Source: Amia ocellicauda
Lineage: Eukaryota; Chordata; Actinopteri; Amiiformes; Amiidae
Direction of reading: 5' to 3'
Assembly: GCF_036373705.1 (NCBI RefSeq)
Contig: NW_027102777.1
Coordinates: 1-64,000 of the forward strand
Length of the DNA: 64,000 nt
Of the stretch, positions 25,535 through 37,134 are shown in pieces. Numbering within the stretch: position 1 is the stretch's first letter; every line of letters begins with the position of its first letter. The notes beneath the pieces were generated by a model. It did no database searches, had not been told where the DNA came from, and worked only from the letters and a program-made list of their open reading frames with translations. A program made the position numbers and the translations under genes.

Positions 25535-25760
25535 TTCAGTGAAGTGCTTCACAATGTGTTGGCTTCATGATTGTTCCAGACCGCTTTCTGGCCGGTTTAG
25601 AAAACTGGGCTCAGGGTCACATGCATATGAGATGTTTGGGCAATGCGAGTTCTCCACAGCAAATCCGAATTTCCGGTGTTTTCTCCTTGTCCTCATGCAA
25701 TTCCAATGGCTTGACATTTGGGAGCTCGTCCAAAACCGATGTCAAACCATAATCACGCCT

Positions 25761-25849
25761 TCCTTCGAGCCGGAATTGAACCAGCGACCTAAGGATGCCC
25801 GCTGCCTGAAACCTACAGTCCTCCGCTCTACCAACTGAGCTATCGAAGG
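25761..25849 (-). tRNA. tRNA-Tyr (anticodon GTA), unit 8
   Basis: Intact intron-bearing copy with G15 and a fully paired acceptor stem. Confidence 0.93.
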
Positions 25850-25919
25850 GAAGCTTCTCACCGTCTTCCCCTGGCAGTCTCAGTGGCCGTGCAAAGCCAA
25901 GAAGCACCGTGGCTTGGCT

Positions 25920-27545
25920 CAGTGGTTTTCAACCCGTGTGCCGTGAGGACTACCCAATTGTGTCGTGAGATTTTTATCCCCTGAAAAATATTATGTCATT
26001 TTGTTTGGTCAACTTCATAAATCTTGTATCAAATCAAACTTATTCAAATGTGTGAAAATATTACATTTATACATCACCTGTAGAAAGCGTTTCATAACTG
26101 AATTGTTGTGTTTGCCGGACTGAACGCACACCTACACTGAGTTGCAGTGCTATCAGTTGTATCGTAAGGTACACTTATAAATTTCAATTTAAGAAGTGAA
26201 TTTATAGTATCACCTTATCACGAATCCTGGAATCTTGTAGAACTCAATTTCTGTAATAATTGGACACAGACACCAATTCCAAAGATATAAATTGTTAAAT
26301 TTATTCAAAAACAAAGACTAAATGTAGCACTACACTAATTATACAAAAGGGAAAAGCTAATTAAAATTCAACTCTAGATCAACAAATCAAAGACAAATCA
26401 CTTCCGTGACCAAATCAAAGACCATGGGATCGCATATGATAACACACAAATCGTTAAACAAAAAAGGTTATAAACACATTAACTACAATACCGGTTAGTA
26501 AGACGAAGGTGAGTCTCTCGTTAGTATTGTTAGTCAGACATTAAATAACTACGCAGGTTAGTATTTATGTCAGGTAACTTCTCGTTATATATATATCAGT
26601 CTCATTTACGTTTAGGTGCCGAGAAAGATCCTATCGTTACTTGTTACCACAATTTCCCTTAACTGATTATTATTCAATGATCAAGGATAGGCAGGGCCAC
26701 CAATAATCTAACGTCTATTGACTTGTGTCAATTTCAGACTAAACAGTTAAACAGGAATGAGAAGATATTTCTCGGGGTTGACAGATTTTATTTCTAAAAT
26801 TATCAACAAAACAGTTTAATGCAACACACATTTATATTTAAGAAAACTAAATGATATTACACATTCTAGAGTTTTGAATCACAGAATAACATTTCTAATT
26901 GATTTCTCAAATGTCATGAATCATGAACTCCAAACTGTTAAACTTATCTGAACTTCGTCGCAGAGAGGCCTCTCTGTCTTCGGGCTCAGATCACAGCACA
27001 CGGCACATGGTCCGTGTGGTTTGGAACAAAGGCAGTGCGGTTCGGCTTTGTCCAAGAACTTCCACTCAGTCGAAGCACCTGGAAGTTGGGGTTTCGCGAA
27101 ATTAGAGTCTTTTCCTAACAGATTTTCCACTGGTTTGAAGGCTCCAAGGTTGTGCACAAAATCTTCTTTGTAAGCAGGGTTCCACCGTAGTTACTTGAAG
27201 ACAAAGTCTTTGAGGAAAGCAGGGCCCTGTTCGTTCCAAGGGTCAAGTTTCTTAAGACTCAAATAGCTATTTAAATGACTGAACACTTTCATATACATTC
27301 GACTTACTCAATTGTCCAGCTGTAAAACTCCACTGATCAGGTGGGCACAGGCGGGCATGCGCAGTCTGTAAAGTTCTTTATTTAATAAAGTCCTTTAAAA
27401 GAATTCTTCGTACGGCTCAATCTCCTTCTCCCAGTTTAACTCTTCTGTTGCCGGCAAAGACTTGGTTGGTTTCTGGTTCCGGTTCGGGCAACAGAGCTAC
27501 AGGTTGAGCTGTGGCAGCGAGTTACTGGTTCAGGTGAGAGAGAAA

Positions 27546-27591
<46 letters not shown>

Positions 27592-28606
27592 GCACTGTTC
27601 CTTATAGTCTGTCAGATCAATAGGTGATTGGTTCTTGAGTTCTTGAGATTGGATTTCGGTTTCAGCCCCCAGTGTCCTAATGGAGGGGGGCTTGATTTAT
27701 GACTGATGTCAATCCATGCCATCTTTTGGAAATGCCGGTTGGCCCGGGTTCGTAGCTCTATGTCGGGATTTCGGCTCTCGTCCACTTCAAAGAGTTTTTA
27801 TCACCTACAGGCCCCTTTCTCCAGACATCTCATAGCAGGATTCAACCTATTTGGCCTCTTCTCGGTGCCATCCTCCCCAAAACTGTCACTTTGATGCAAA
27901 CCAGTTCCAAGCTGATGAGCAAAGGAAATCTGATAACTTTGGGGGTGGAGAGGTCTTCTTTAGATCAGTGCTTCAGCTCAGAGCCCAAATGCTCTTATCA
28001 AAATACACCCAACATAACGCTACACAGTGGAACTGCAAGGCAATTGATTAAAGGGACATGTGGTAAATTCCTTTTCATCTTTATACTGTTGTTGGATGTC
28101 TCCTGTTCCTCTAAGTCTCATTTGGCCTTGGTTTTCCCCCTCTGTGTTGAATAATCGGGCTCTAAATAGCCCCGGCGTTTCTCCTGCAGTTCTTCGTTCT
28201 TTCCACTGCTAGCGCTGCCTTTGTGCAGCTTGTTATAGGATATTGTGAACTGAACCTATTTTGCTGTGAATTTATATTTACTGCGAATAGTTTATTGTGG
28301 CTGGTCTTGGTCTGTCTGCACTAAATAAATGATTTGTATCAAGGGATTATTTAGTTTGTCTGTGTACTTTTTTACCTAACCACTAAGGGCCACTCCTTGC
28401 ACTTCACACATTTGCCCTTTTAATTACTCCCTTACTGACATTCTTTAACATGCAATGTGCGTGTGATAATAGTTTTAGCAGCCTGTTGCCATTCAGGTGA
28501 GACAATACCTAGTAAATCCGTTTTTTTTTTTTTCATGTTGGTGCGCCGCGAAGGTTTTTGGTCTCAGCAAAGTGTGCCGTGGCATTACAACGCTTGGGAA
28601 CCACTG
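25920..28606. mobile_element. hAT-type element, both ends present (2,687 bp)
   Basis: Flanked by GCTTGGCT at 25912-25919 and after 28606. Lacks the 309-bp segment. Confidence 0.85.
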
Positions 28607-29443
28607 GCTTGGCTTGTTGGGCATCCAGGTATGCACTGAGATTACGATCGGCACGATGATTGTCGTTCTCAGGAGAATTGTGTTTCTTTGCTGATCATGT
28701 TCTCTGTCGCTTTTTACAAAGTTCTTACAAGTGGCACATTGGGGATGAGGAGCAGAGCATGCTGACACGCATAGCTGTGGACTTCTGCATGGCATGGGGC
28801 CACAGGTCATTCCAAGTACTTCAAGACGCCTGCAAATGTGTGGACACGTTGTGTTGGCCCAACCCTCACAGATTGTGCCAAGTCAAGTAGAGATGCATGT
28901 TGTGCTGTTCTAAAGTGACACGTCGTCAACGGCAAAAACATCTCTCAGAGTTCCTGGCTTGACTTGCCTCTGGAAGACAACACTTGCCCAGGCTGGATAT
29001 TTGCCGAAAGAAGCAAAGAGGACTAGACACCTTGCCTAGACGCAACTGCATATTTCATTGTCACCTGGAAGGCCATCCAGGCTTTTCACCACCATGGCCC
29101 TCGGTCAACAAGGCGCCCGAACAGGGACTCGAACCCTGGACCCTCAGATTAAAAGTCTGATGCTCTAACACACAAATCGTTAAACAAAAAAGGTTATAAA
29201 CACATTAACTACAATACCGGTTAGTAAGACGAAGGTGAGTCTCTCGTTAGTATTGTTAGTCAGACATTAAATAACTACGCAGGTTAGTATTTATGTCAGG
29301 TAACTTCTCGTTATATATATATCAGTCTCATTTACGTTTAGGTGCCGAGAAAGATCCTATCGTTACTTGTTACCACAATTTCCCTTAACTGATTATTATT
29401 CAATGATCAAGGATAGGCAGGGCCATCAATAATCTAACGTCTA
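26718..29443. repeat. Tandem array unit 9 (short type, 2,726 bp)
   Basis: Short unit with the common tRNA-Lys/hAT deletion junction (29167), no 309-bp segment, and the G-before-poly-T marker. Confidence 0.93.
29114..29167 (-). pseudogene. Truncated tRNA-Lys, unit 9
   Basis: Same breakpoint as in units 2, 4 and 5. Confidence 0.9.
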
Positions 29444-30270
29444 TTGACTTGTGTCAATTTCAGACTAAACAGTTAAACAGGAATGAGAAGATATTTCTCA
29501 GGGTTGACAGATTTTATTTCTAAAATTATCAACAAAACAGTTTAATGCAACACACATTTATATTTAAGAAAACTAAATGATATTACACATTCTAGAGTTT
29601 TGAATCACAGAATAACATTTCGAATTGATTTCTCAAATGTCATGAATCATGAACTCCAAACTGTTAAACTTATCTGAACTTCGTCGCAGAGAGGCCTCTC
29701 TGTCTTCGGGCTCAGATCACAGCACACGGCACATGGTCCGTGTGGTTTGGAACAAAGGCAGTGCGGTTCGGCTTTGTCCAAGAACTTCCACTCAGTCGAT
29801 GCACCTGGAAATTGGGGTTTCGCGAAATTAGAGTCTTTTCCAAACAGATTTTCCACTGGTTTGAAGGCTCCAAGGTTGTGCACAAAATCTTCTTTGTAAG
29901 CAGGGTTCCACCGTAGTTACTTGAAGACAAAGTCTTTGAGGAAAGCAGGGCCCTGTTCGTTCCAAGGGTCAAGTTTCTTAAGACTCAAATAGCTATTTAA
30001 ATGACTGAACACTTTCATATACATTCGACTTACTCAATTGTCCAGCTGTAAAACTCCACTGATCAGGTGGGCACAGGCGGGCATGCGCAGTCTGTAAAGT
30101 TCTTTATTTAATAAAGTCCTTTAAAAGAATTCTTCGTACGGCTCAATCTCCTTCTCCCAGTTTAACTCTTCTGTTGCCGGCAAAGACTTGGTTGGTTTCT
30201 GGTTCCGGTTCGGGCAACAGAGCTACAGGTTGAGCTGTGGCAGCGAGTTACTGGTTCAGGTGAGAGAGAA

Positions 30271-30311
<41 letters not shown>

Positions 30312-31639
30312 CTGTGCACTGTTCCTTATAGTCTGTCAGATCAATAGGTGATTGGTTCTTGAGTTCTTGAGATTGGATTTCGGTTTCAGCCCCCAGTGTC
30401 CTAATGGAGGGGGGCTTGATTTATGACTGATGTCAATCCATGCCATCTTTTGGAAATGCCGGTTGGCCCGGGTTCGTAGCACTATGTCGGGATTTCGGCT
30501 CTCGTCCACTTCAAAGAGTTTTTATCACCTACAGGCCCCTTTCTCCAGACATCTCATAGCAGGATTCAACCTATTTGGCCTCTTCTCGGTGCCATCCTCC
30601 CCAAAACTGTCACTTTGATGCAAACCAGTTCCAAGCTGATGAGCAAAGGAAATCTGATAACTTTGGGGGTGGAGAGGTCTTCTTTAGATCAGTGCTTCAG
30701 CTCAGAGCCCAAATGCTCTTATCAAAATACACCCAACATAACGCTACACAGTGGAACTGCAAGGCAATTGATTAAAGGGACATGTGGTGAATTCCTTTTT
30801 ATCTTTATACTGTTGTTGGATGTCTCCTGTTCCTCTAAGTCTCATTTGGCCTTGGTTTTCCCCCTCTGTGTTGAATAATCGGGCTCTAAATAGCACCGGC
30901 GTTTCTCCTGCAGTTCTTCGTTCTTTCCACTGCTAGCGCTGCCTTTGTGAAGGCAGATGGTGCTTGTGAGAAGTCAACAGCATGTCCACCGAAAAGGGTG
31001 TCTGACTCCTGGTTTTGGATCCGGAAGGGTTGATAACAGACCGAAACGGTTACAATATGATACTGCTTAGATTAACTGTGGATATGTATAGTGATCGTGC
31101 TTGGCTCAGGTGTGCGTTCAGTCTGCACACAAAACATTTCGGTCGCGAAACGTCTAATCAAATCGAATAAAATGGCGGGGATAGCATGTTTGATCCGTGT
31201 GCTATTGTTTTTCAACAATTGTAATGCCCTTTGTAACGTTTAACTACTTCGTTAAATACAGCTTGTTATAGGATATTGTGAACTGAACCTATTTTGCTGT
31301 GAATTTATATTTACTGCGAATAGTTTATTGTGGCTGGTCTTGGTCTGTCTGCACTAAATAAATGATTTGTATCAAGGGATTATTTAGTTTGTCTGTGTAC
31401 TTTTTTACCTAACCACTAAGGGCCACTCCTTGCACTTCACACATTTGCCCTTTAAATTACTCCCTTACTGACATACTTTAACATGCAATGTGCGTGTGAT
31501 AATAGTTTTAGCAGCCTGTTGCCATTCAGGTGAGACAATACCTAGTAAATCCGTTTTTTTTTTTTTCATGTTGGTGCGCCGCGAAGGTTTTTGGTCTCAG
31601 CAAAGTGTGCCGTGGCATTACAACGCTTGGGAACCACTG
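29168..31639. mobile_element. hAT-type element, left-truncated copy
   Basis: Left-truncated at the tRNA-Lys junction, with the 309-bp segment and an intact right end. Confidence 0.8.
30950..31258. repeat. 309-bp optional segment, unit 10 copy
   Basis: Same boundaries and length; shares GTGCTTGG with unit 6. Confidence 0.85.
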
Positions 31640-32146
31640 GCTTGGCTTGTTGGGCATCCAGGTATGCACTGAGATTACGATCGGCACGATGATTGTCGTT
31701 CTCAGGAGAATTGTGTTTCTTTGCTGATCATGTTCTCTGTCGCTTTTTACAAAGTTCTTACAAGTGGCACATTGGGGATGAGGAGCAGAGCATGCTGACA
31801 CGCATAGCTGTGGACTTCTGCATGGCATGGGGCCACAGGTCATTCCAAGTATTTCAAGACGCCTGCAAATGTGTGGACACGTTGTGTTGGCCCAACCCTC
31901 ACAGATTGTGCCAAGTCAAGTAGAGATGCATGTTGTGCTGTTCTAAAGTGACACGTCGTCAACGGCAAAAACATCTCTCAGAGTTCCTGGCTTGACTTGC
32001 CTCTGGAAGACAACACTTGCCCAGGCTGGATATTTGCCGAAAGAAGCAAAGAGGACTAGACACCTTGCCTAGACGCAACTGCATATTTCATTGTCACCTG
32101 GAAGGCCATCCAGGCTTTTCACCATCATGGCCCTCGGTCAACAAGG

Positions 32147-32219
32147 CGCCCGAACAGGGACTCGAACCCTGGACCCTCAGATTAAAAGTCTGATGCTCTA
32201 CCGGCTGAGCTACCCGGGC
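32147..32219 (-). tRNA. tRNA-Lys (anticodon TTT), unit 10
   Basis: Complete cloverleaf with the same features as the copies in units 3, 6 and 8. Confidence 0.92.
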
Positions 32220-32454
32220 TTCAGTGAAGTGCTTCACAATGTGTTGGCTTCATGATTGTTCCAGACCGCTTTCTGGCCGGTTTAGAAAACTGGGCTCAGG
32301 GTGAAAAGGGTCACATGCATATGAGATGTTTGGGCAATGCGAGTTCTCCACAGCAAATCCGAATTTCCGGTGTTTTCTCCTTGTCCTCATGCAATTCCAA
32401 TGGCTTGACATTTGGGAGCTCGTCCAAAACCGATGTCAAACCATAATCACGCCT

Positions 32455-32543
32455 TCCTTCGAGCCGGAATTGAACCAGCGACCTAAGGATGCCCGCTGCC
32501 TGAAACCTACAGTCCTCCGCTCTACCAACTGAGCTATCGAAGG
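32455..32543 (-). tRNA. tRNA-Tyr (anticodon GTA), unit 10
   Basis: Intact intron-bearing copy, the same in the mature region as the unit 8 copy. Confidence 0.93.
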
Positions 32544-32613
32544 GAAGCTTCTCACCGTCTTCCCCTGGCAGTCTCAGTGGCCGTGCAAAGCCAAGAAGCA
32601 CCGTGGCTTGGCT

Positions 32614-34658
32614 CAGTGGTTTTCAACCCGTGTGCCGTGAGGACTACCCAATTGTGTCGTGAGATTTTTATCCCCTGAAAAATATTATGTCATTTTGTTT
32701 GGTCAACTTCATAAATCTTGTATCAAATCAAACTTATTCAAATGTGTGAAAATATTACATTTATACATCACCTGTAGAAAGCGTTTCATAACTGAAATGT
32801 TGTGTTTGCCGGACTGAACGCACACCTACACTGAGTTGCAGTGCTATCAGTTGTATCGTAAGGTACACTTATAAATTTCAATTTAAGAAGTGAATTTATA
32901 GTATCACCTTATCACGAATCCTGGAATCTTGTAGAACTCAATTTCTGTAATAATTGGACACAGACACCAATTCCAAAGATATAAATTGTTAAATTTATTC
33001 AAAAACAAAGACTAAATGTAGCACTACACTAATTATACAAAAGGGAAAAGCTAATCAAAATTCAACTCTAGATCAACAAATCAAAGACAAATCACTTCCG
33101 TGACCAAATCAAAGACCATGGGATCGCATATGATAACACACAAATCGTTAAACAAAAAAGGTTATAAACACATTAACTACAATACCGGTTAGTAAGACGA
33201 AGGTGAGTCTCTCGTTAGTATTGTTAGTCAGACATTAAATAACTACGCAGGTTAGTATTTATGTCAGGTAACTTCTCGTTATATATATATCAGTCTCATT
33301 TACGTTTAGGTGCCGAGAAAGATCCTATCGTTACTTGTTACCACAATTTCCCTTAACTGATTATTATTCAATGATCAAGGATAGGCAGGGCCACCAATAA
33401 TCTAACGTCTATTGACTTGTGTCAATTTCAGACTAAACAGTTAAACAGGAATGAGAAGATATTTCTCGGCGTTGACAGATTTTATTTCTAAAATTATCAA
33501 CAAAACAGTTGAATGCAACACACATTTATATTTAAGAAAACTAAATGATATTACACATTCTAGAGTTATGAATCACAGATTAACATTTCTAATTGATTTC
33601 TTAAATGTCATGAATCACAAACTCCAAACTGTTAAACTTATCTGAACTTCGTCGCAGAGAGGCCTCTCTGGCTTCGGGCTCAGATAACAGCACACGGCAC
33701 GAGGTCCGTGTGGTTGGAACAAAGGCAGTCCGGTTCAGCTTTGTCCAAGAACTTCCACTCAGTCGATGCACCTGGAAGTTGGGGTTTCGCGAATGTAGAG
33801 TCTTTTCCAAACAGATTTTCCATTGGTTTGAAGGCTCCAAGGTTGTGCACAAAATCTTCTTTGTAAGCAGGGTTCCACCGTAGTTACTTGAAGACAAAGT
33901 CTTTGAGGAAAGCAGGGCCCTGTTTGTTCCAAGGGTCAAGTTTCTTAAGACTCAAATAGCTATTTAAATGACTGGCACTTTCGTATTCAGTCGACTTAGT
34001 CAATTGTCCAGCTGTAAAACTCCACTGATCAGGTGGGTCTGTAAAGTTCTTTATTTAATAAAGTCCTTTAAAAGAATTCTTCGTACGGCTCAATCTCCTT
34101 CTCCCAGTTTAATTCTTCTGTTGCCGGCAAAGACTTTGTTGGTTTCTGGTTCCGGTTCTGGCAACAGAGCTACAGGTTGCGAGTTTCTGGTTCAGGTGAG
34201 AGAGAGAGTAAGAGAGAGAGACCGTGCGCTGTTCTTTATAGTCTGTCAGATCAATAGGTGATTGGTTCTTGATTTTTTTAGATTGGATTTCGGTTTCAGC
34301 CCCCAGTGTCCTATTGGAGGGGGGCTTGATTTATGACTGATGTCAATCCATGCCATCTTTTGGAAATGCCGGTTGGCCCGGGTTCGTAGCTCTATGTCGG
34401 GATTTCGGCTCTCGTCCACTTCAAAGAGTTTTTATTACCTACAGGCCCCTTTCTCCTATCTCATAGCAGGATTCCAAACTATTTGGCCTATTCTCGGTGC
34501 CATCCTCCCCAAAACTGTCACTTTGATGTAAACCAGTTCCAAGCTGATGAGTTAAGGAAATCTGATAACTTTTGGTGGGGGGAGAGGTCTTCTTTAGATC
34601 AGTGCTTCAGCTCAGAGCTAAAATGCTCTTATCAAAATACACCCAACATAACACTACA
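32614..34658. mobile_element. hAT-type element, right-truncated copy at the array edge
   Basis: Left end and left duplication (32606-32613) are intact. The element is interrupted at 34658 where array homology ends, so no right terminus is present. Confidence 0.78.
33412..34658. repeat. Tandem array unit 11 (partial, diverged edge copy)
   Basis: Homology to the unit continues to about 34658 and then stops inside hAT interior sequence (unit 1 equivalent about 1300). The copy has visibly more substitutions and small deletions than the internal units, for example loss of the CACAGGCGGGCATGCGCAG stretch near 34036 and a shortened GA tract. This is typical of the edge of a homogenised array. Confidence 0.9.
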
Positions 34659-35000
34659 ATAATATATGGTTTGCTAAGTTGTAAATAATGGCTAAAATGC
34701 ATTTACTGTGCATTCGGTTAATCATTAATTACTAGGTTTATGTTTATTTATTGCATGAATGTGGATCCTTCAAATGTTTAATAAATAATGACTAATATGT
34801 AAAGTTAAAAATTAATTACGAGTGTGTTTGTGCTTAACTAATGCATACTTCTGGCCCCTTAAAATAAAGTGTTATCAGATCTCCTTTGAGATATGACTCC
34901 CTCCCCTTCAGGTTCTGCAACGTTGAATAAATAAACTTAGATAGCCGCGACTGTTTCCCAAAAATGTATTGTTTCAAATATGCCGTTTAACAGCATTTGT
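34659..35000. other. AT-rich single-copy spacer at the array edge
   Basis: No gene or recognisable repeat. It separates the last array copy from the unrecognised minus-strand gene. Confidence 0.5.
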
Positions 35001-36139
35001 TAGGGGTGTAACGTTACGGTACACAAAACTGACAGTTCGGTACGTACCTCGGTTTTGAAGTCTCGGTTCGTTATGGGTTCGGTACAGCGGGGGGGGGAAC
35101 TAAACATTAATTCCTTTGTGCATGTTTCTAAGCTATGCAAAAGAGATTTCACTTGTTTCTCAGTCTGTCTGGTGATGCATAGCCCACATAGGGCACGTGC
35201 AACACATAACACAACATTTAGAAAGCGGGTGACACTTATTTTGTTACATATAAGAGCGACACTACTCCAGACACTCCCTTGCTCGTGATCTAAAGTTAGA
35301 CAGAGATGCTGTGCTTGGCTGGGGTCACCTATCAGACAGGCCTCACACTTATCAACTAATTCACGGCCAATACAATGTTGTAACACTAGCGCAATAATGC
35401 CCTTTATGGTGTGTGTCATCACTAGTGTTACATGATCATCATAGTTTTTACAATTATATCTCGGAACTTCCCTGTCTGAATCAAAACTCTTGTGGGTTCT
35501 AGCAAGGCAAGAACAGAAGCATGCAATGTTCAATCTTGTTCGGGGTCTTAAAGAGTTGACAGAGGAATCAATATCACTGGTGTCTGGTACTCCACTATTC
35601 TAATGAAGAGAAAAGAAAATAACACTTAAAACTGTAATGTGTGTCGGTCAGTAAAGAAGTACACAACTAAACACAGTTGTAGGACCTCTATATTTACCTC
35701 TCTTTCCATTGATGGTCCAACTCCATCATCAGTGTCTGAGGTTTTATCCTCCCTGCCATGTTCATGGTCCTTGTCATCATCTTCAGACTCATCACCAGTG
35801 TTGACACCTTCGTCTTCATCAGACATTGGGAGAGCATCCCTGGGGCTCAGAGGAGGAGCGCTGACACTATTCTTTTGATAAACATACAAAGAAGAAAACA
35901 TGCATTTAAATTCACTTTGCATTGAAATTCATATATACACACATACGGCCTAACAGCATGTAAACACCGGCATACGTTTAAAATTAATAATAATATTCTA
36001 AACACGTTTTTAAAGTAAAATAAAGTGTTACCTCTTTTGGGTCCCTGTCTTCCGACCATCTTAATTTTGTGTTAGGTGCCCCCGCATCTTCATCAGCAGC
36101 GTGGTCGCTAGGGGGTGTCTTCTTAGCTGGTGTAGCCAT
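35000..36139 (-). CDS. Unrecognised three-exon gene, acidic and Cys/His-rich product (~293 aa)
   Basis: Predicted exons on the minus strand are 36139-36032 (36 codons from ATG), 35871-35698 (58 codons) and 35599-35000 (199 codons plus stop). All junctions are GT-AG and phase 0; the third exon has a strong pyrimidine-rich acceptor. Exon 2 is very acidic (MSDEDEGVNTGDESEDDD). Exon 3 has CFCSC, then CEAC followed 8 residues later by HLC, a possible zinc-binding arrangement. Exons 2 and 3 both start with Asn-Ser, hinting at exon duplication. A TATA box lies 87 bp upstream of the ATG. The last codons run into a transposon-like terminus at 35001, so the true 3' end may be different. I do not recognise the family and assign no function. 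Confidence 0.55.
35001..35095. mobile_element. hAT-like terminal fragment (GGGGTGTAACG family)
   Basis: Starts TAGGGGTGTAACGTTACGG and continues with repeated CGGTTCGGTACG-like words up to a G run, matching from memory the terminus of a hAT-like family common in fish. I could not find a matching opposite terminus within the next few kilobases, so it may be a fragment. Confidence 0.45.
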
Positions 36140-36225
36140 AGTGCGCTATGGGGGTTTCCACCAGTTACCGCAGACCTGTTCTGTCCCGAACGGGTGACAT
36201 GTTTTCTGTGTTTACCAGCATGCTC

Positions 36226-36231
36226 TTTATA
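36226..36231 (-). promoter_or_regulatory. TATA box of the unrecognised minus-strand gene
   Basis: TATAAA on the minus strand within CAGTATAAAGAGC, 87 bp upstream of the predicted ATG (36139). Transcription would be expected to start about 30 bp downstream, near 36196. GC-rich repeats of GGGTG(T/G) type lie just upstream (36250-36390). Confidence 0.5.
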
Positions 36232-36249
36232 CTGTAAATGGTGGCCGGC

Positions 36250-36392
36250 GGCTCTACAGAGGAGGCGGGGTGTGGGCGGGGTTGGGGGCGTGTGTGGGGA
36301 CACGTGGGTAAATGGGGGGCAGTGGCTATACAGAGGAGGAGGAGTGTGGACGGAGTTGGGTGCGTGTATGGGTGCCACGTGGGTACAGTCAT
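36250..36392. repeat. Short imperfect tandem duplication upstream of the TATA box
   Basis: Two imperfect copies of about 85 bp each carry GGCTCTACAGAGGAGG / GGCTATACAGAGGAGG, followed by a GTGTGG(G/A)CGG(G/A)GTTGGG(G/T)GCGTGT block and a CACGTGGGTA motif. Each copy includes a CACGTG E-box. This could be a duplicated proximal regulatory element of the minus-strand gene. Confidence 0.5.
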
Positions 36393-36686
36393 TTGTACCC
36401 ATTAGGCTCGTGTCCATAACAAATATGTGATAACAATTTATCTCTCCAAATGGTCACCTCACCCAGTGTGTACACGTTGTTTTGAACGTGAGACCATGAC
36501 CATAGCATGCATAGATACAGATGTCTGTTGGAGATCAACTTTATCGGAGTGAAATAGACACCCCAACATTCCGCCCCAACTGAATTCTGTAATGAGAACA
36601 ACATTTTTGGCGGTTTCCTGGTATGTTATGTGGAATACAATTTTGTGTGATTCTTAGAAAAATTATGAAATACCATTTTGCCCCCC

Positions 36687-36800
36687 CATAAATAAGCCGC
36701 TCCAAGCAGTTAATTTTACACATCCAATATAATATATGAAGGGACACACTCTTCATAATGGCATCTGACTGGGGTCCATTTGATGATGATGGGGTCCGTT
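36687..36800 (+). promoter_or_regulatory. Possible plus-strand promoter and first exon (divergent from the minus-strand gene)
   Basis: A TATA-like CATAAATAAG at 36686-36695 precedes an ATG at 36758 that opens MASDWGPFDDDGVRLMAS. The exon end is uncertain: several GT sites exist and none gives an obviously correct join to the 37135 exon, which needs phase 1. Confidence 0.25.
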
Positions 36801-37134
36801 TAATGGCCAGTTTTATTCAGATTCCATGGTATGCCATAGAACAAGTTGTTATATATTATAAATTAATTACATCTTCTAAAACATTATATTGTGTACATTT
36901 ATGGGACCAATGTTTGTTTTTTGAATTGACAGTTGTTTAACCCACATAACTAAGCACTCCCCCACCCACCCCAAGTCACAGAGCAAACTTTGAATGGAGG
37001 TGTGTAACATTCACCGTTTTTACCAATGTTATTAATAATAATAATAATAATAATATTATTATATTTTGTATTTGTTCGAAATGTAGTGAAAAGTCACTGT
37101 ATAAAGTGTAATTGACATGTTTGTTTTATTATAG

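Larger units (their letters stand above)
23074..26717. repeat. Tandem array unit 8 (long type without the 309-bp segment, 3,644 bp)
   Basis: Carries both tRNA genes but lacks the 309-bp segment, so the two features vary independently. Has the G-before-poly-T marker and a short in-frame loss (GAAAAGG) in the sequence between the tRNA genes near 25616. Confidence 0.93.
29444..33411. repeat. Tandem array unit 10 (full type, 3,968 bp)
   Basis: Last complete unit. Full type, with both tRNAs and the 309-bp segment. Units 9 and 10 together form a 6,694-bp short+full dimer that resembles the dimer of units 2 and 3 (6,657 bp). Confidence 0.93.

Noticed and set aside
206-33645. Recurring open frames of 60-177 codons in every array unit
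   Set aside because: They repeat only because the DNA repeats, overlap on both strands, and change frame or break with small indels (for example near 21144). No domain or codon signature supports coding.
1-34658. CRISPR-like array or rDNA/5S/histone cluster
   Set aside because: The period is kilobases, no short repeat-spacer pattern exists, and no rRNA, 5S or histone coding sequence is recognised.
35639-35878. Ser-rich plus-strand open frame
   Set aside because: Antisense of the acidic exon 2 of the minus-strand gene.
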